DNA from: Suillus spraguei
Lineage: Eukaryota > Basidiomycota > Agaricomycetes > Boletales > Suillaceae
Assembly (NCBI GenBank): GCA_016800925.1
Contig: JABCPU010000239.1
Coordinates: 41,078-105,077 of the forward strand
Direction of reading: 5' to 3'
DNA: 64,000 nucleotides
Below are positions 42,072 to 53,723 of the stretch, in pieces. The notes under the pieces were generated by a model. It saw only the letters and a program-made list of their open reading frames with translations, was not told where the DNA came from and did not search any database. How positions within the stretch are numbered: the first letter of the stretch is position 1; each line of letters starts with the position of its first letter. Position numbers and translations under genes: made by a program.

Positions 42072-44620
42072 CTATTGCGAAAGATAATGTTTAGCAGTGT
42101 TGTGGCAGCATACGGGAACGGTTATGCACGGCGGATGATACTGCATGGCGAGAGTTTAGGCAGAACCTATCCGCTCCAGTCATTCAGAACTAGCGCCAAC
42201 TCTGGTCACAAGGTACACGGTAACGTAAATTTACAAGCTACTCTCATGTCGATGAACATATCTCACATCACTCATTTTCTTGAACTGGAAGGACAGAAGT
42301 GCGCACCACTGATACCTGGATCTTGTTGTCGAGGTGCTTGTGCGATGCTGCCTCCCCCCTTACTATTCAGCACTTCAAGCTCGAATGCTTCCCATAGCCA
42401 CAGGGAAGTTTTTCAGGCATGGCGGTGATGTGGTCAGTTGGTAGGCAAAACTTATATCATTGTGTAAAAGCGGACACGGTCTTACTTCCCTGGTTGACTT
42501 GGGGAACTAGGGGGATAGAAGAGCTGGGTGTTTGTGCGACTGGGTTTAAGACCGCTCAATTGATTATTCAGCACTTCGAGCTTGAGCGCTTTGTCCTGAA
42601 TTCCCTTGGCCATGGCACCGGTTTTCAGCGGGTACGGGTATGGGCACGACTGCCCACACCCGCGGGTTTACTTGTGCAGCTCCCTACTCATTTCTTGGCA
42701 CGGTGAAACTCTCATCCAACCCATCAAATTTGAAGCCCACTCTGACCGAATCTCGTCGCCAGAATTTTTCACCAGATGGCTCGGTGTTGGTCACTGGTTC
42801 AAGAGACAAATAATAAAGTTTTGGGTATCAAAACGTGGCAGATGCAAGGAGAACCAATCGAGTGTGGTGCCTGGGTCAACTGCGTTTGATATTCGTCTCC
42901 TGGTGAACTTCTTGCCATGAGAATATCCAAATTTATAATCCAGGCGCAACTTGAAGGGACCGAGTCAAGGGAGAATATAACTTGTCACTGGCCTGAACAC
43001 CAGATGGCACACGCCTTCTTTATGGAAGCGCTGGGGATGATCCACCATACGAGAGTAGGATCCATTGACCTGTTCGGTGATCCCTGGCGAGGCCATTCTA
43101 AATATCTCTACGCTATTGCCATTCATCCCGCTGGTACCGTTGCATCTGGGGACAACAATGTCCGTCTTTGGTAGATCTCGGATCAATAAACCATTGCTAT
43201 CTTCCAGCTGTCACTTCTCCGTCGATGGTAAGCACATCTTAAACGGAGGTAATGATAAAAAGATCTTAGATCAAAGAACGGCGATGAGCACAGTTGCGTG
43301 GTTAGGATGGCCGACCCGACACGGATCTAGCTTGGAAGCTGTATAACCTGCTTGAGAATATGAGCGCTCCCCCTTTGTAAACTGCAGACTCCGTCTCCCC
43401 TGCATTGCATTCCGTGTCACGCAAGTCAAACACAGGTCCTGCTGCTCATTCCACATATGGCGTCAAAGCAGATGGACTCCAGGACTTGCTAATCACGGAC
43501 GAGACACTAATTCAGTTCCCACGGGCACGGCCTATTCGACAGACTTTTTTCTTGTCCGCCCATAGGATCGTCATCTCCTCGAGCTGCCTAACTTTGCAGA
43601 GCAGCTTGCCTTTGCAGACGAAGCGCAGAGCGTAGGGGATTGGTCTGAGTCCGAGTCTTCATTGGACGACACGGACGAGTCGTCCAGCGGTTCCCCTGGA
43701 GAAGAGTGCATACATGATCCTTTTGATAGTAACTGAGTGCTTTTTGCAGCTCTTTGGCTGGGATCTTGTGTCCTTGCATCTTATTGCACACCAAAAACGA
43801 TGCCAGGCTTTCCTTTTGGCAGGTAAACCCGATGAAGCCCTCGAAGCACACAAACAAATGATGGATGCCATTGACGAATCTGCGAAGGCAAGCTGCCTTG
43901 ATTGGTCCAATGGCAAGTTTTCATCAACATCACCCGAGGCTACCATACTCACTCGTGTTTCCTCCAAGATTCAAGGAAAGATGTCGTGAGGCGCTCGCTG
44001 AACAGAATGTCCGTACTCTTGGCGTATGCACTTTTCCTCAGCTCTTTCGCTACTGACCATTATGCAGATGGAGATCCTGGGGCAAGATGGCTATGACATG
44101 GAACCTAATTTCTTCCACGGAATGCCTCAAGTGCGTGTAGCGGCGTATCTTCTCGCATGCTTTCTTACATCGTTCATTACAGCATTCTCGAATCTCCCAA
44201 CCCCGACCTCAACAACACCCTGGACGCCTCGAAAGACTCAGGCTCGCTATGATGAGAACTTCTCGTCCAGCTCCTGCACCTGGACCACCTACCGCCCCAT
44301 CACCAGCCGCTGCTCGTACTAGCATCACAGCTCGGATAGGAAACCTATTTCCCTGGCGGTCTCATCATGCAGGGCCACCCGTTATCGATGTTCCTTATGC
44401 GCAGGGTCTACAGGTGTGCCTAGTCGATGTTAAAACTGTGTCTTATGGCTGATACGTAAATTTACAGCGTAATGCTGCAGCGGGTGCTCCTGGGAGTGAT
44501 GATTCCTTGATACGTGATGAAGACTATCATGAACCTCCTACCCCGGACCCCAATTTACAACAGCAAAGACAAGCAGCGGTCAACCCCGGAGAACATCATG
44601 GATGGTGGTGTTGCTGCTAG

Positions 44621-46329
44621 AGGAATTGGTGAATGCCCCTTGGGTATCTCAGTTCTATGGTCACTCGCATTGTGCACTGGAAGCATAACTTGTTGTATCA
44701 ATAGGTAATGACAATATACTTAAGAGTTATCTTGAATTCGCCCCGCATAGACAATGAACTGGAGAACGACCTCCACGATGACGCGATTAACAAGCACTTC
44801 CGAAGACTCGCACCTCCCATAGTCCTTGCTACCAGATGACGCGTGACCATAAGCATTATCGCATAAATGGCCTTGACAAGTTTTCGATAACTGAAAATAT
44901 GTGACAATTTATTCCGACACTGCCCACAATCAATTTTGATGATAAGTACATATTGCATGTGCTCAAGCGGCCACAAGATCACGGCACATGGGTCTCTGCA
45001 AGAGAGGCATGTCCTCGTCGGGATATTGATTCGGTAACGGAAGCATGTTTGGAGTGAGAGGGCCGACTGATGCGAGTAGGAAGTTTAGAACTATGGTCAG
45101 AATGTCCGTCGAGCCAGAGAGAAGCGTATTCACCTTTCGGACCAAGTTCTATGTTCTCATCCATGTCTCGTTGCACGTGGCGTCCGTAGAGTAATTATGA
45201 AAGAGACTGCACCGGGACGATTTTGGTGTTCCAGGGTACAGATTTCGAGTCACTTCGTCCAAAATGGATGTCTGCAAACGCTAAGACATGACAATCCATT
45301 AACGGGTGGAAATATGGTGAGACTCATTCCAACAAATTGTCCGGGTGGCCCTGCGGATGCAATGCAATTGTGTCGTGGAATGGACAATGGCGCAGTCAAC
45401 GTCTTGAAGACTCCTGCGAGCACAGCACCCACTAAGGTGGGCACACGCGATGAGCACAGCTGCGCAGTCAGGATGGCCGACCTGACACTGGTCCAGAACT
45501 AACCGAAATGCATCACGGTGTCATTCAGGTGAGAAACCTCTCTGCTCGTCACGTATTCGGAACATATTGTGGGCCGAAAGCAACTCATTCATCGAACAGA
45601 TCGTCATCATAATCGCGCGGTTTATTCCAGGACATGTCGACATTTTTATTCTCGGTGACCTCTCCGTGATCTTGCGTTCGATCGAGCTCGAAGGATGCCT
45701 GAATCTCTCGTGAGACGTATGTAATAGCCTATGGACCGATAATCAATTTTTGAACGCAAGCCTCTGTGGACTGCCTTACAAGACTGTAATATAACCCATG
45801 CTACAGATTTCTCGAATGATAGTACTCGGATAGCTGATTTCTAGTGTCGGAGTCGATGGGCGCGTAAATGCCTGCAGACATGCCCTTGGAAAGGACTTCA
45901 CAATTTCTTAGACTGATATAGATAGAGCGTGGGTGAATATCACGAAACGAATACCAAGGTGACATGGATTCACCCACCTTCGAGTCTGACAGGCTGGCTG
46001 AATTATAGGATAAGGTCGGGGGGTCATGGGAATTGTGAATGAAGTTTTAGGCGACGCGGAGAGGGTAAGACGCAAATCTAAACACTAATAACAAAAAAGA
46101 GACTGATTCGAACGCCAACCTGTGGTAAGATATTGTCGTCAGTTTGCTGTGACAAATCGGGGCGTGTGCCTCTGATAGGGGAGCCCATACTTCCACAGTG
46201 TCGCCCTGAAGATTTTGTGTCAACTTGGGCACAGCTGGTAGGGAGTTGCGAGGATTCACAAGCTCCAGCTATTGCTCAGGGTAGGTGTAAGACCGGCTTC
46301 AGTCTTCGAAGCTTCAGAAGGGGACGAGA
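44621..46329. other. Spacer between copies 3 and 4
   Basis: No gene supported. At about 45440-45490 lies CGATGAGCACAGCTGCGCAGTCAGGATGGCCGAC, a near copy of 43275-43315 at the scrambled junction of copy 3. Confidence 0.4.
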
Positions 46330-46850
46330 CGATCACCTGCATGTCCCGCCAGTAAATATTATCCTACAACATATCCTTGAAGGATGGCCGACTCGAATGA
46401 CTGACGGAGGCATCTGCGAGATCGATCTTGTCATCGTTGTCCTTTCAGACCTGGGAGAACACTGGGATCAAGATTCGAGACGCACCATAGACATGATTTG
46501 CAATTTATGCTACTCTACAGCGAGTTGTGACGGGTCGGAAAGCCTTGGACCTAAAAGTTTTGTACCATGAAAGGTTGTGGTACTCAATTGACACCTCAGT
46601 AGGGTCGGCACGTATTTCATAATCGATAACATGAACACTGCAGCGATATATCCATAATGAAATGCAGGACACGCAGCTTTGGCTATGGTGAGAGCTCACC
46701 GAAATTAGTAGAGCGTGATGACTGTATTTGGTTGTATTGGGAATCGACGAAATGAAGAGAAGATAGTAAGGTATGTGCACTCGGACAAGTTACATAAGTG
46801 TCGAAGAAACTGATCGACGCGAGAAACAACGATAATTGTGGGATCGGTAA
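46330..46850 (+). repeat. Duplicated 5' flank of WD40 array, unit 3
   Basis: Homologous to 30760-31150 and 34560-35000 (for example TATTATCCTACAACATATCC and GACATGATTTGCA). Shorter than units 1 and 2. Confidence 0.65.
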
Positions 46851-46941
46851 CTTTCAGCTAAAGCCAGGAAGTAGCAATTGCAGTATTACCATTCAATGGG
46901 AGGGGAGACATGAGTCGGATACATGTACACAGTGCAGTCGA

Positions 46942-47000
46942 GGAAGGTGGTTGGTTTGGTTAGACTGGAGCGTTCCGTTCTGACCAACCAACCACCTTCG
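46942..47000. repeat. Imperfect hairpin upstream of copy 4
   Basis: AAGGTGGTTGGTTTGGTTA is followed after about 20 bases by ACCAACCAACCACCTT, a stem of about 15 bp. It is absent at the equivalent place in copies 1 and 2. Confidence 0.6.
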
Positions 47001-47136
47001 GAACGGAGGCGAACTAGCCCGCTGAGCGTCTATGCAAACAAGTTAGGTTAGCGTGGTGAAGCGGCACAAAAACGGCACCTCTGCCGCTTCAAGAAAGACG
47101 CCTACAATATCCCTCGATCCATCAACCTCCAATAAA

Positions 47137-49777
47137 ATGTCACAACTCACTCCAAATACCATGCCTATTCGAACCTTTGAAGATCATGAGGACAACAACA
47201 TAAGAGCGGTCGCAGTTTTCGCCGATAAGCGACGAATGGTTACGGGTTCGGTCGACAAGACACTTCGTCTTTGGGACTTGGAGACAGGTGTGATGTTGAA
47301 GAAGATGGAGGGATATCGCAGTGCGGTGCGGCATTCGCGATATCACGAGATGGTCAAATAATAGCAAGCGGTGATAATGACGGGGAAATCATTGCCTGGT
47401 ACGGTGAAACTCTCGCGCAACCCATCAAAGCACATTCCAATTGGATATATTCGGATTTTTCTCCTAATGGTTCAGTGCTGGCGACTAGTTCAATTGACTA
47501 TACGACGAAGTTTTGGTGCTGATGCAAGGAGAACCAATCCAATGTGCACGTGCTATGATTTTCTGCGTTCGATATTCGCCTTCTGGTGAACTTCTTGCCA
47601 TCGCAACATCCGAGAATATCCAAATTTATAATCCAGGCACAAGAGAACGTATCGCATCTTTTAAAGCTCACACAGACTAAAACTTGTCTCTCGCATGGAC
47701 ACCCGATGGCACACGTCTTCTTTCAGCAGGCGATCAAAATGATCCTACTGTACGAGAGTGGGATTCATCGACCTGGTAGCAGGTCGGTCATCCCTGGAAA
47801 GGTCACACTAGCTATATCGACGCCATTGCCATTCATCCCGCTGGTACCTTTGTTGCTTCCGCATCTTCTGACAACCATGTCCGTCTCTGGCGGCTCTCAG
47901 ATCGACGAACCATCGCCATCTTCCAGCATTCATCCGAGCCGATATCTGCCACTTCGCCTGGGACGGCAAGCACATCCTCAGTGGAGGTGAAGATACAAAG
48001 ATATCACAGTGGGCAGTACCAAAGAACGCCAATTCAAAGGCAAGTTTCCATCCTTGACTCTCTTAACGCAATTCGAGCATCCTTCGTGCAGATTCTAGCT
48101 ATCACAGCAGCACACGATGCATGTATAACAGGGGACCTGTCTATCGCTGAAGAGTTACTCGCCCAAGATATACACGCCAACAATAACGACTATACATCGT
48201 ATTCTCATCGCTCATTTATTTTGGCCCGAAAACATGCCTGGGATCTCGCCCTTGATGATGCAATCAAGGTAAGTTATACTGACCCGTCATGATCCTTTTG
48301 CTAAAGGTTTACTCTCATCCGTGATATAGTCTACCAACATTCAGCCCTCATTAACAGGCTACATCTCCAAAGGCATCGCTCTCTGCGGAAAAGGCCACGT
48401 CAGGGAGGCACGGATAGCTTTCGACACCGCATCCATGTTCACCAACCAGGATCCAGAAACCAACCATTTTCTTTTATTGATATAGGTAGGTTTAATTCGT
48501 CTCATATCCTCTACTTTATTGTATGTTTTAGTCTGTCACCCTCTTCAGCGCAGATCAATATGATGAAGCGATGTTGCTGATCAAAGAACTGTCTGCCACT
48601 TGTCCGAATACTGATCCTCTCGCACGTCGTGTGGTGGAAGTAGGTGTCATGCGGCTACGCTAGGCCATCCACGCTGATATTTGCAACTTGCATATTAGAC
48701 ATATCTACATGTTCAGCTCGGAATCAATGCCTTGCATGGCGCCCGTCATGATGATGCTGCCAACTACTTCACTGTTGCTGTCAACTCCACCACTTTCTCA
48801 TCGAAAACCATTCATTTGATGTACGATGACTTGACCGTGGTGCGCCAAGATGATGCATACATCCTTTTCATAACTGAGCGCTTTGCCCAGCTCTTCGGCT
48901 GGGATCTTGAGTCTTTGTGTCTTACTGCCCACCAGAAACGGTGCCAGGCATTCCTTTCGGCAGGTAAATACGATGAAGCCCTCGAAGCACACAAATACAT
49001 GATGAATGTCATTGATGAATCTGCGAAGGCCAGCTGCCTCGTTTGGTCGAACGGCAAGGTTTCAGTGACGTCACCCGGGGCTACCATACTCACCCGTATT
49101 TCCCCTAGAATTCAAGGAGAAATGCAGTGCGCTCGCTGAGGAGCATGATCGTATTCTTGGTGTATGCACTCTTTTGCTCAACTCTTTCGCTGCTGATCAT
49201 TATGTAGGCGGAAATCCCGGGGCAAGGGCAAGATGGCTATGATGCAGAAGCCAATTTCTTCCACGGAATGCATCAAGTGCGTATAATGGCGTGCCTTCTT
49301 CCTTTCTTTTCTACATTGTGTATTACAGCATCCTCAAATTTCCCGACTACGACCTCAACAACGCCCTGGGCGCCTCAAAAGACTGAAGCTCGCTATGAAG
49401 AGAACTCCCCGTCCAGCTGTCCCGCCAGCACCTAGCACCCCACCCCCAGTCACTGCCGCTACCACTTTTGGAACCCTCCTACGACACCTATTCATCCGGC
49501 TGCCCCGTCGTGTAGCGTCGCCCGTTGTTGATGTTCCATTTGCACAGGGTAAAGAGGTGCGCTTGGTTGGATTTTATTACCGCATCTTGGGTGTCTGATG
49601 CATAAACTACAGCGTAATGCTGCCGCGGACGCTCCTGGCACAGACCCGAACATTGTACGTGATGATGAGTATGTCGATACCACTCAACCGGAGCCCAATA
49701 TACGACCACAGCAAAAATCAGTGACTGTGCCGATAGACACTGGGGAACATGGAGGTGGCTGGTCGTGTTGCTGCTAG
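47137..49777 (+). pseudogene. WD40-TPR gene copy 4 with Cys-Cys-Cys tail
   Basis: ATG 47137 (MSQLTPNTMPIRTFEDHEDN) opens blade 1 (VTGSVDKTLRLWDLETGVML). Frame changes near 47325 and a deletion at about 47518 (FWC then out of frame) break the propeller. Remaining blades are recognisable to about 48040 (FVASASSDNHVRLWRLSDRR in part). TPR exons: AHDACITGDLSTAEELL-like near 48115, YISKGIALCGKGHVREARIA near 48365, EALEAHKYMMNVIDES near 48985. The tail exon (about 49395-49555) is Pro/Ala-rich. After an intron (about 49557-49611) it reads RNAAADAPGTDPNIVRDDEY and ends EHGGGWSCCC, TAG 49775-49777. There is no HET domain. The terminal Cys triplet could be S-acylated for membrane anchoring (inference). 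Confidence 0.78.
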
Positions 49778-50550
49778 AGGCATTGTTGGTGGATACCCAC
49801 GGGTATTTCAATTCTACCGTCGGTCTTGTTTGAATATCTACATTGAACTAAAGCTGTCCTTTTTTGTTGATAGGTAATAGCCATTCATCGGAGGAAAACA
49901 GAACATGACACCGCTGAGTCAGTTTATGAGCTTCAGTATCGTGATAACAGGTGTCATAAGACCAGCTAAAGCAGCACGAATCCCATCCCTCCCAGCACTC
50001 CCGGCTACTACGTTCGCCACTAAACATCTGCCTTACCGTCACATATACTTACGATTTTGCACTTGTCGTATGCATGTGGCCTACCTGGACAATAATCTCG
50101 CCGCAAAATCAAAACCTGACTCAAGATGCTTATGGTGTGACTGGAAAAATTGCTTGGAGCAATTTTTTTTCGCTCACACTGTGTTCATCCCGATCTTGTC
50201 GAGAGAAAAACTCGAAAGTGTAAAGTCAAAGGTGGGAACTGCAGATTTGTTTTCGATTTTGATGTTCAAATCCCGTTGCGCATGGGATGATACCTGGATT
50301 GAAAGATATAGCATGCGCGGAGAACTCCACCAAGTGTTGGGCATTTTCGAGAGCTGGCCAGTCAACAACGATCGAATAGCCATTGTTCTGTATATATACT
50401 TCACCTGCAACAACCAAAATTCTTGCCTATCCGACAGAACAAATACCTACATAGAATGACTGCATACAACTTAGACGGTCCGTGCTACATCCAGTTTACC
50501 CCCTATTGCTACAAGTCGTCTTGTACAACCCCGCTAATGGTCCTCCGAAT
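49778..50550. other. Intergenic, nothing firm
   Basis: A minus-strand stretch (about 50420-50230, YSIVVDWPALENAQHLVEFS) looks protein-like but cannot be joined to a gene. Confidence 0.3.
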
Positions 50551-51153
50551 TCAATCACTCGTCAACCGAAAAGGCTTCCTGGCAAATACTACCCACCACT
50601 GCGGCTCCCTGCCCTTGAACTCGGTAAGTGCATCAACCTGCTTCTGAGTGGGGCGCTGACGATAATCAGGTAGGTCGCTGAAGATGTATAACACATCAAC
50701 GAATCCTTCAGAATTACAATCTGCTGGAACATGAAGTGGAATTGCCGAACCCATACCAATCGAACAAATTTCAAAGTGTGCACGGAAGCTATAGATGGGG
50801 TCTATATCAGCGTTGACGATGGTCTCCTGGGCGGGAATGTCGTGTTGTATCTCAGTAAGGAAGGCAGCAGCCATCTCACAAAGCCAGTTGAAGGATACGC
50901 AGTAGCCATATATCTGACGGTTGTTGTGTTTTTTGGGTGTAAGGGTCACACTAATACGCGGCCGTTCAAGTTGGTACTACCCAGGACGATTCAGGTTTGG
51001 TATGTCCGGATTCACTCCGTTCACCATTCTCGACATCACCCACTTGAGCAAGAGAGTAATTGAGATAGGATGTCAAGAAATAACACCCAGATGCCTGCAT
51101 GTTGCTCATAGCTTCATCGAGGCCGTGAAATTGTTGAGACATCTTGAGTTGTC
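50551..51153 (-). CDS. Hypothetical protein, probably two exons
   Basis: A likely start is at about 51153 (MSQQFHGLDEAMSNMQASGC). The main exon, open from about 50950 to 50551, reads YGYCVSFNWLCEMAAAFLTE, PIYSFRAHFEICSIGMGSAI and VDVLYIFSDLPDYRQRPTQK, ending ARKPFRLTSD. The intron joining the two (around 51050-50955) is not resolved in frame. No family recognised; composition and length suggest a cytosolic protein. Confidence 0.4.
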
Positions 51154-51989
51154 GATGTTGTTGAATGAGAATTGTGACCCCTATGTTGGAACTTATCCAA
51201 ATTACTTACATAATTAGAAGGGGAGTACTACTGCTCCATTATCATTTCTGACTTATGTAGACTTTTCTTGTTAAGCTTATTGTCCCAAACGCTGCTTTCA
51301 TCTCACATCATTACCGAAAGACATGCACAGCAGTAGTGATAATATTCATCGCTTTGGGCGGTTTACAAGTTCAACCCTTGACCGTCCAAATGTATCTGGC
51401 GAATTCGGGTTCGTCGGTGCACTGCTTTTAGTTATATGTTGTGAATGTGAACTCACATGAATAACTGTCGACATCAGTGAAATACCTTGGGGGAGCTAGA
51501 ACTCCCTTGTTCATTTTAATATTAACTGGCCTGCAACACTGCTTCTCTCGAACTTCCCAAACTACAGGAATTGCTTTATCCTCTCCTACTACAGGTCCAT
51601 CTTTCAACTTGACTTCGTGAAGCGCAGTGTCAAAGTCGCCCTTTCATTTTACTCTACGGGATACAGCACTACGCAAGTGATATTCGTCCCGACTCACAAA
51701 TTTAAACACGTCCAGTTGCATAGAAGTCAGGGTTTCATTGCGGGGGTCCAAATTGACCATTATAACACAATGCGTCATTAATTTCCGAGGGAAGCTGTTA
51801 TACATGTGCTTTGGCGAAGCTGGACGATCTTGTACTGCGTACATGATAATCCCACATGGCATTTGAGTCCATGGGATCTAGCCCTAGTCCGACCCGGAGG
51901 TTATTTACCTCGGCTCCAAACTCCCCACCTTAGCTCCAAACTTAAATTTCCTTCCTTGCGATACGGTCTCTCTGTTAGACATACCAAGT
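51154..51989. other. Intergenic, nothing recognised
   Basis: No supported gene; includes the presumed promoter of the Frag1/DRAM/Sfk1 gene. Confidence 0.4.
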
Positions 51990-52727
51990 ATGATGGTCGG
52001 TTTACACCATTCTACGCAGAATCATCGGCTGCTTATTTGTGTGCCACTAGTCACTGGCTTCTTTTGGTTTGCAACCCTGCTTGCCATGCTTCTTACCTGG
52101 CTTATCTCTGGAGGTCCCAAATACGTCTCGCAAGAGGGAAAGGTTGCGTACATATCAGACGTTGGCGCTTCATTCCTCAAACCACTATTCATCGTTGGTT
52201 GTTGCATCACTGGTGTGGGCTTCATGCTCTCCCTCGTGCTCGAGCGCCTTTTACGGCACAGGGGCAGGCTCCCTCCCTCCATGCGTAAAAGAGAGCGCGT
52301 GTTGGAGATTCTTGCCATCCTAGGATCATTTATCGGGATGATGGGCCTGACTTTCCTGTCATGCTTTGATATAAAACGCTACTCGACCGCGCACCACGTA
52401 TGCCTACTCATCTTCGCCCTTGGTGTCATTCTCTCCGTGATTTTCACTGTGCTCGAGTATCGCTGGTTAGCTCAGGATCATCCTGACATCGTGAAGCTTC
52501 GACGCGCATACTTGGTGAAGGCCATCATTGGAAGCATTCTTATTGCCTTGGCTATCGCCTTTGGCGTCACGATGTATTACGCTTCGAACGTTGGAGCAGT
52601 CATAGAGTGGATTATCGGATTCGGGTTCACATTTTACCTACTCACATTTGCATATGACCTAAGTATTGCAACCATCACGCAGCAGAAGGATGGGTTGAGC
52701 ATGATGGAGAGGGGCCAGGCCTCATAA
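51990..52727 (+). CDS. Frag1/DRAM/Sfk1-family membrane protein
   Basis: A single-exon frame of 245 codons. It shows about six hydrophobic segments: VPLVTGFFWFATLLAMLLTW (about 18-38), FIVGCCITGVGFMLSLVLER, ILAILGSFIGMMGLTFLSCF, VCLLIFALGVILSVIFTVLE, AIIGSILIALAIAFGVTMYY, WIIGFGFTFYLLTFAYDLSI. Between segments 1 and 2 lies the family-type loop YISDVGASFLKP, and FDIKRYSTAHH precedes segment 4; both are typical of this family, which in yeast (Sfk1) supports phosphoinositide signalling and plasma-membrane lipid asymmetry. ATG ATG at 51990 is used as start. No lesion seen. Confidence 0.82.
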   Translation: MMVGLHHSTQNHRLLICVPLVTGFFWFATLLAMLLTWLISGGPKYVSQEGKVAYISDVGASFLKPLFIVGCCITGVGFMLSLVLERLLRHRGRLPPSMRKRERVLEILAILGSFIGMMGLTFLSCFDIKRYSTAHHVCLLIFALGVILSVIFTVLEYRWLAQDHPDIVKLRRAYLVKAIIGSILIALAIAFGVTMYYASNVGAVIEWIIGFGFTFYLLTFAYDLSIATITQQKDGLSMMERGQAS

Positions 52728-53723
52728 CGCCAAATTGAGGTCATAGGGAGCAAGGTGGCGTTCGGAACTGTTTGATTAAAGAATATCAATAGAAGGATAC
52801 AAACTGCTCTCACAGGCTTCCGAGAAGACTATGGCGTACCCACCCCAGATGACGATATCCCATTGAAGAAACGTAGAATAGGCATTTGCGATACCACGTT
52901 CCTTCAGAATGCCTCAGATCCAATCAAATCCATCATAGAAAAGGGGAACTTACGTTTTTCCGCAGCCCCACATTGCTTCCAACTAGGCAGTGGCAGTGTT
53001 CTCTTCACATCTTCGGCGCTTTACATCGTCATTGGTATCGAATGGACTGCGCAATAGCTTCAAGCATATATTTAGAAATTGACATGCAGTTATCTGATGT
53101 CCGCCCGATCTAGGTGAGCTGTCCCCACTGCGTTTGGTTCGTTCATGCATCGCGGGGCCAGATGACGCCACAAAGTACCTAGAATGATAATCAAACATAC
53201 GAGTGATGGCGTAGATGAGGGTCAAACAGGTTATTACTTACCTACGCCCGTATGATGCAGAGACTCCCAGTGGTTGTACTACTCCTTCGAAGTCCTTTCC
53301 TTCCTTGTCAATACGACAATCACTTAGCAGAGTCAGATGAGTACTATTTTGCAAGATAGTCGAAGCAGATGACCTGTTTCTGGACATATTCTCGGCAGAT
53401 GACCACGTTCTGACATTGATCGCGACTTCTTAGGTCTGAAAAATTTTACCCAAAAGGGTTCGTATCAGCAATCAAGCACACCAATATGATAGAGCGCCAT
53501 CACCAGATACACCGAACAGTAATCATGGAGGCTAGAAGCGAACCAGCTGATTTGCCGCTAACAATTGATCGTGTCAGGTGGTCGAGATAACCTTAGCGGG
53601 CTCAAAGAGTCGTTGCCTAGTAAACGAGCTATAAGTAGTTGACTGGACTGCCGACATTATTGAACATCTCTCCTGGAATCTTCATACTTCCTTTGTCTCC
53701 ACCGCAACGTCAAGCTGCCCGCG
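52728..53723. other. Intergenic, nothing recognised
   Basis: 3' flank of the membrane-protein gene, then sequence without supported features. Confidence 0.4.

Larger units (their letters stand above)
41086..42696. other. Segment inserted in WD40 part of copy 3
   Basis: Replaces WD40 sequence present in the other copies. It holds a small secreted-protein gene on the minus strand (41763-41999). Near its right side a short duplicated pair lies at 42364 and 42566 (TATTCAGCACTTC-AGCT). No inverted or direct repeats at the boundaries are obvious. Confidence 0.6.
40843..44620 (+). pseudogene. WD40-TPR gene copy 3, scrambled, with Cys-tail exon
   Basis: ATG 40843 (MSQLTPSTASIRTFEDHEGT) opens two WD40 blades to about 41085. 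A ~1.6 kb unrelated segment intervenes, and WD40 homology resumes at about 42697 (TGGCACGGTGAAACTCTCAT), running broken to about 43270. Then sequence homologous to the C-terminal end of the HET part of copy 2 appears (about 43325-43690), followed by TPR sequence (about 43700-44010, EALEAHKQMMDAIDE) and the alternative C-terminal tail. That tail has a Pro-rich part, an intron at about 44413-44466, then RNAAAGAPGSDDS...GEHHGWWCCC and TAG 44618-44620. WD40-HET-TPR is out of order relative to copy 2, so deletion and duplication have scrambled it. Confidence 0.75.

Noticed and set aside
45250..45502. Overlapping ORFs on both strands near 45.3 kb, one with a hydrophobic start
   Set aside because: Both strands are open by composition; neither extends to a recognisable domain and the region includes rearranged pieces of the WD40 array.
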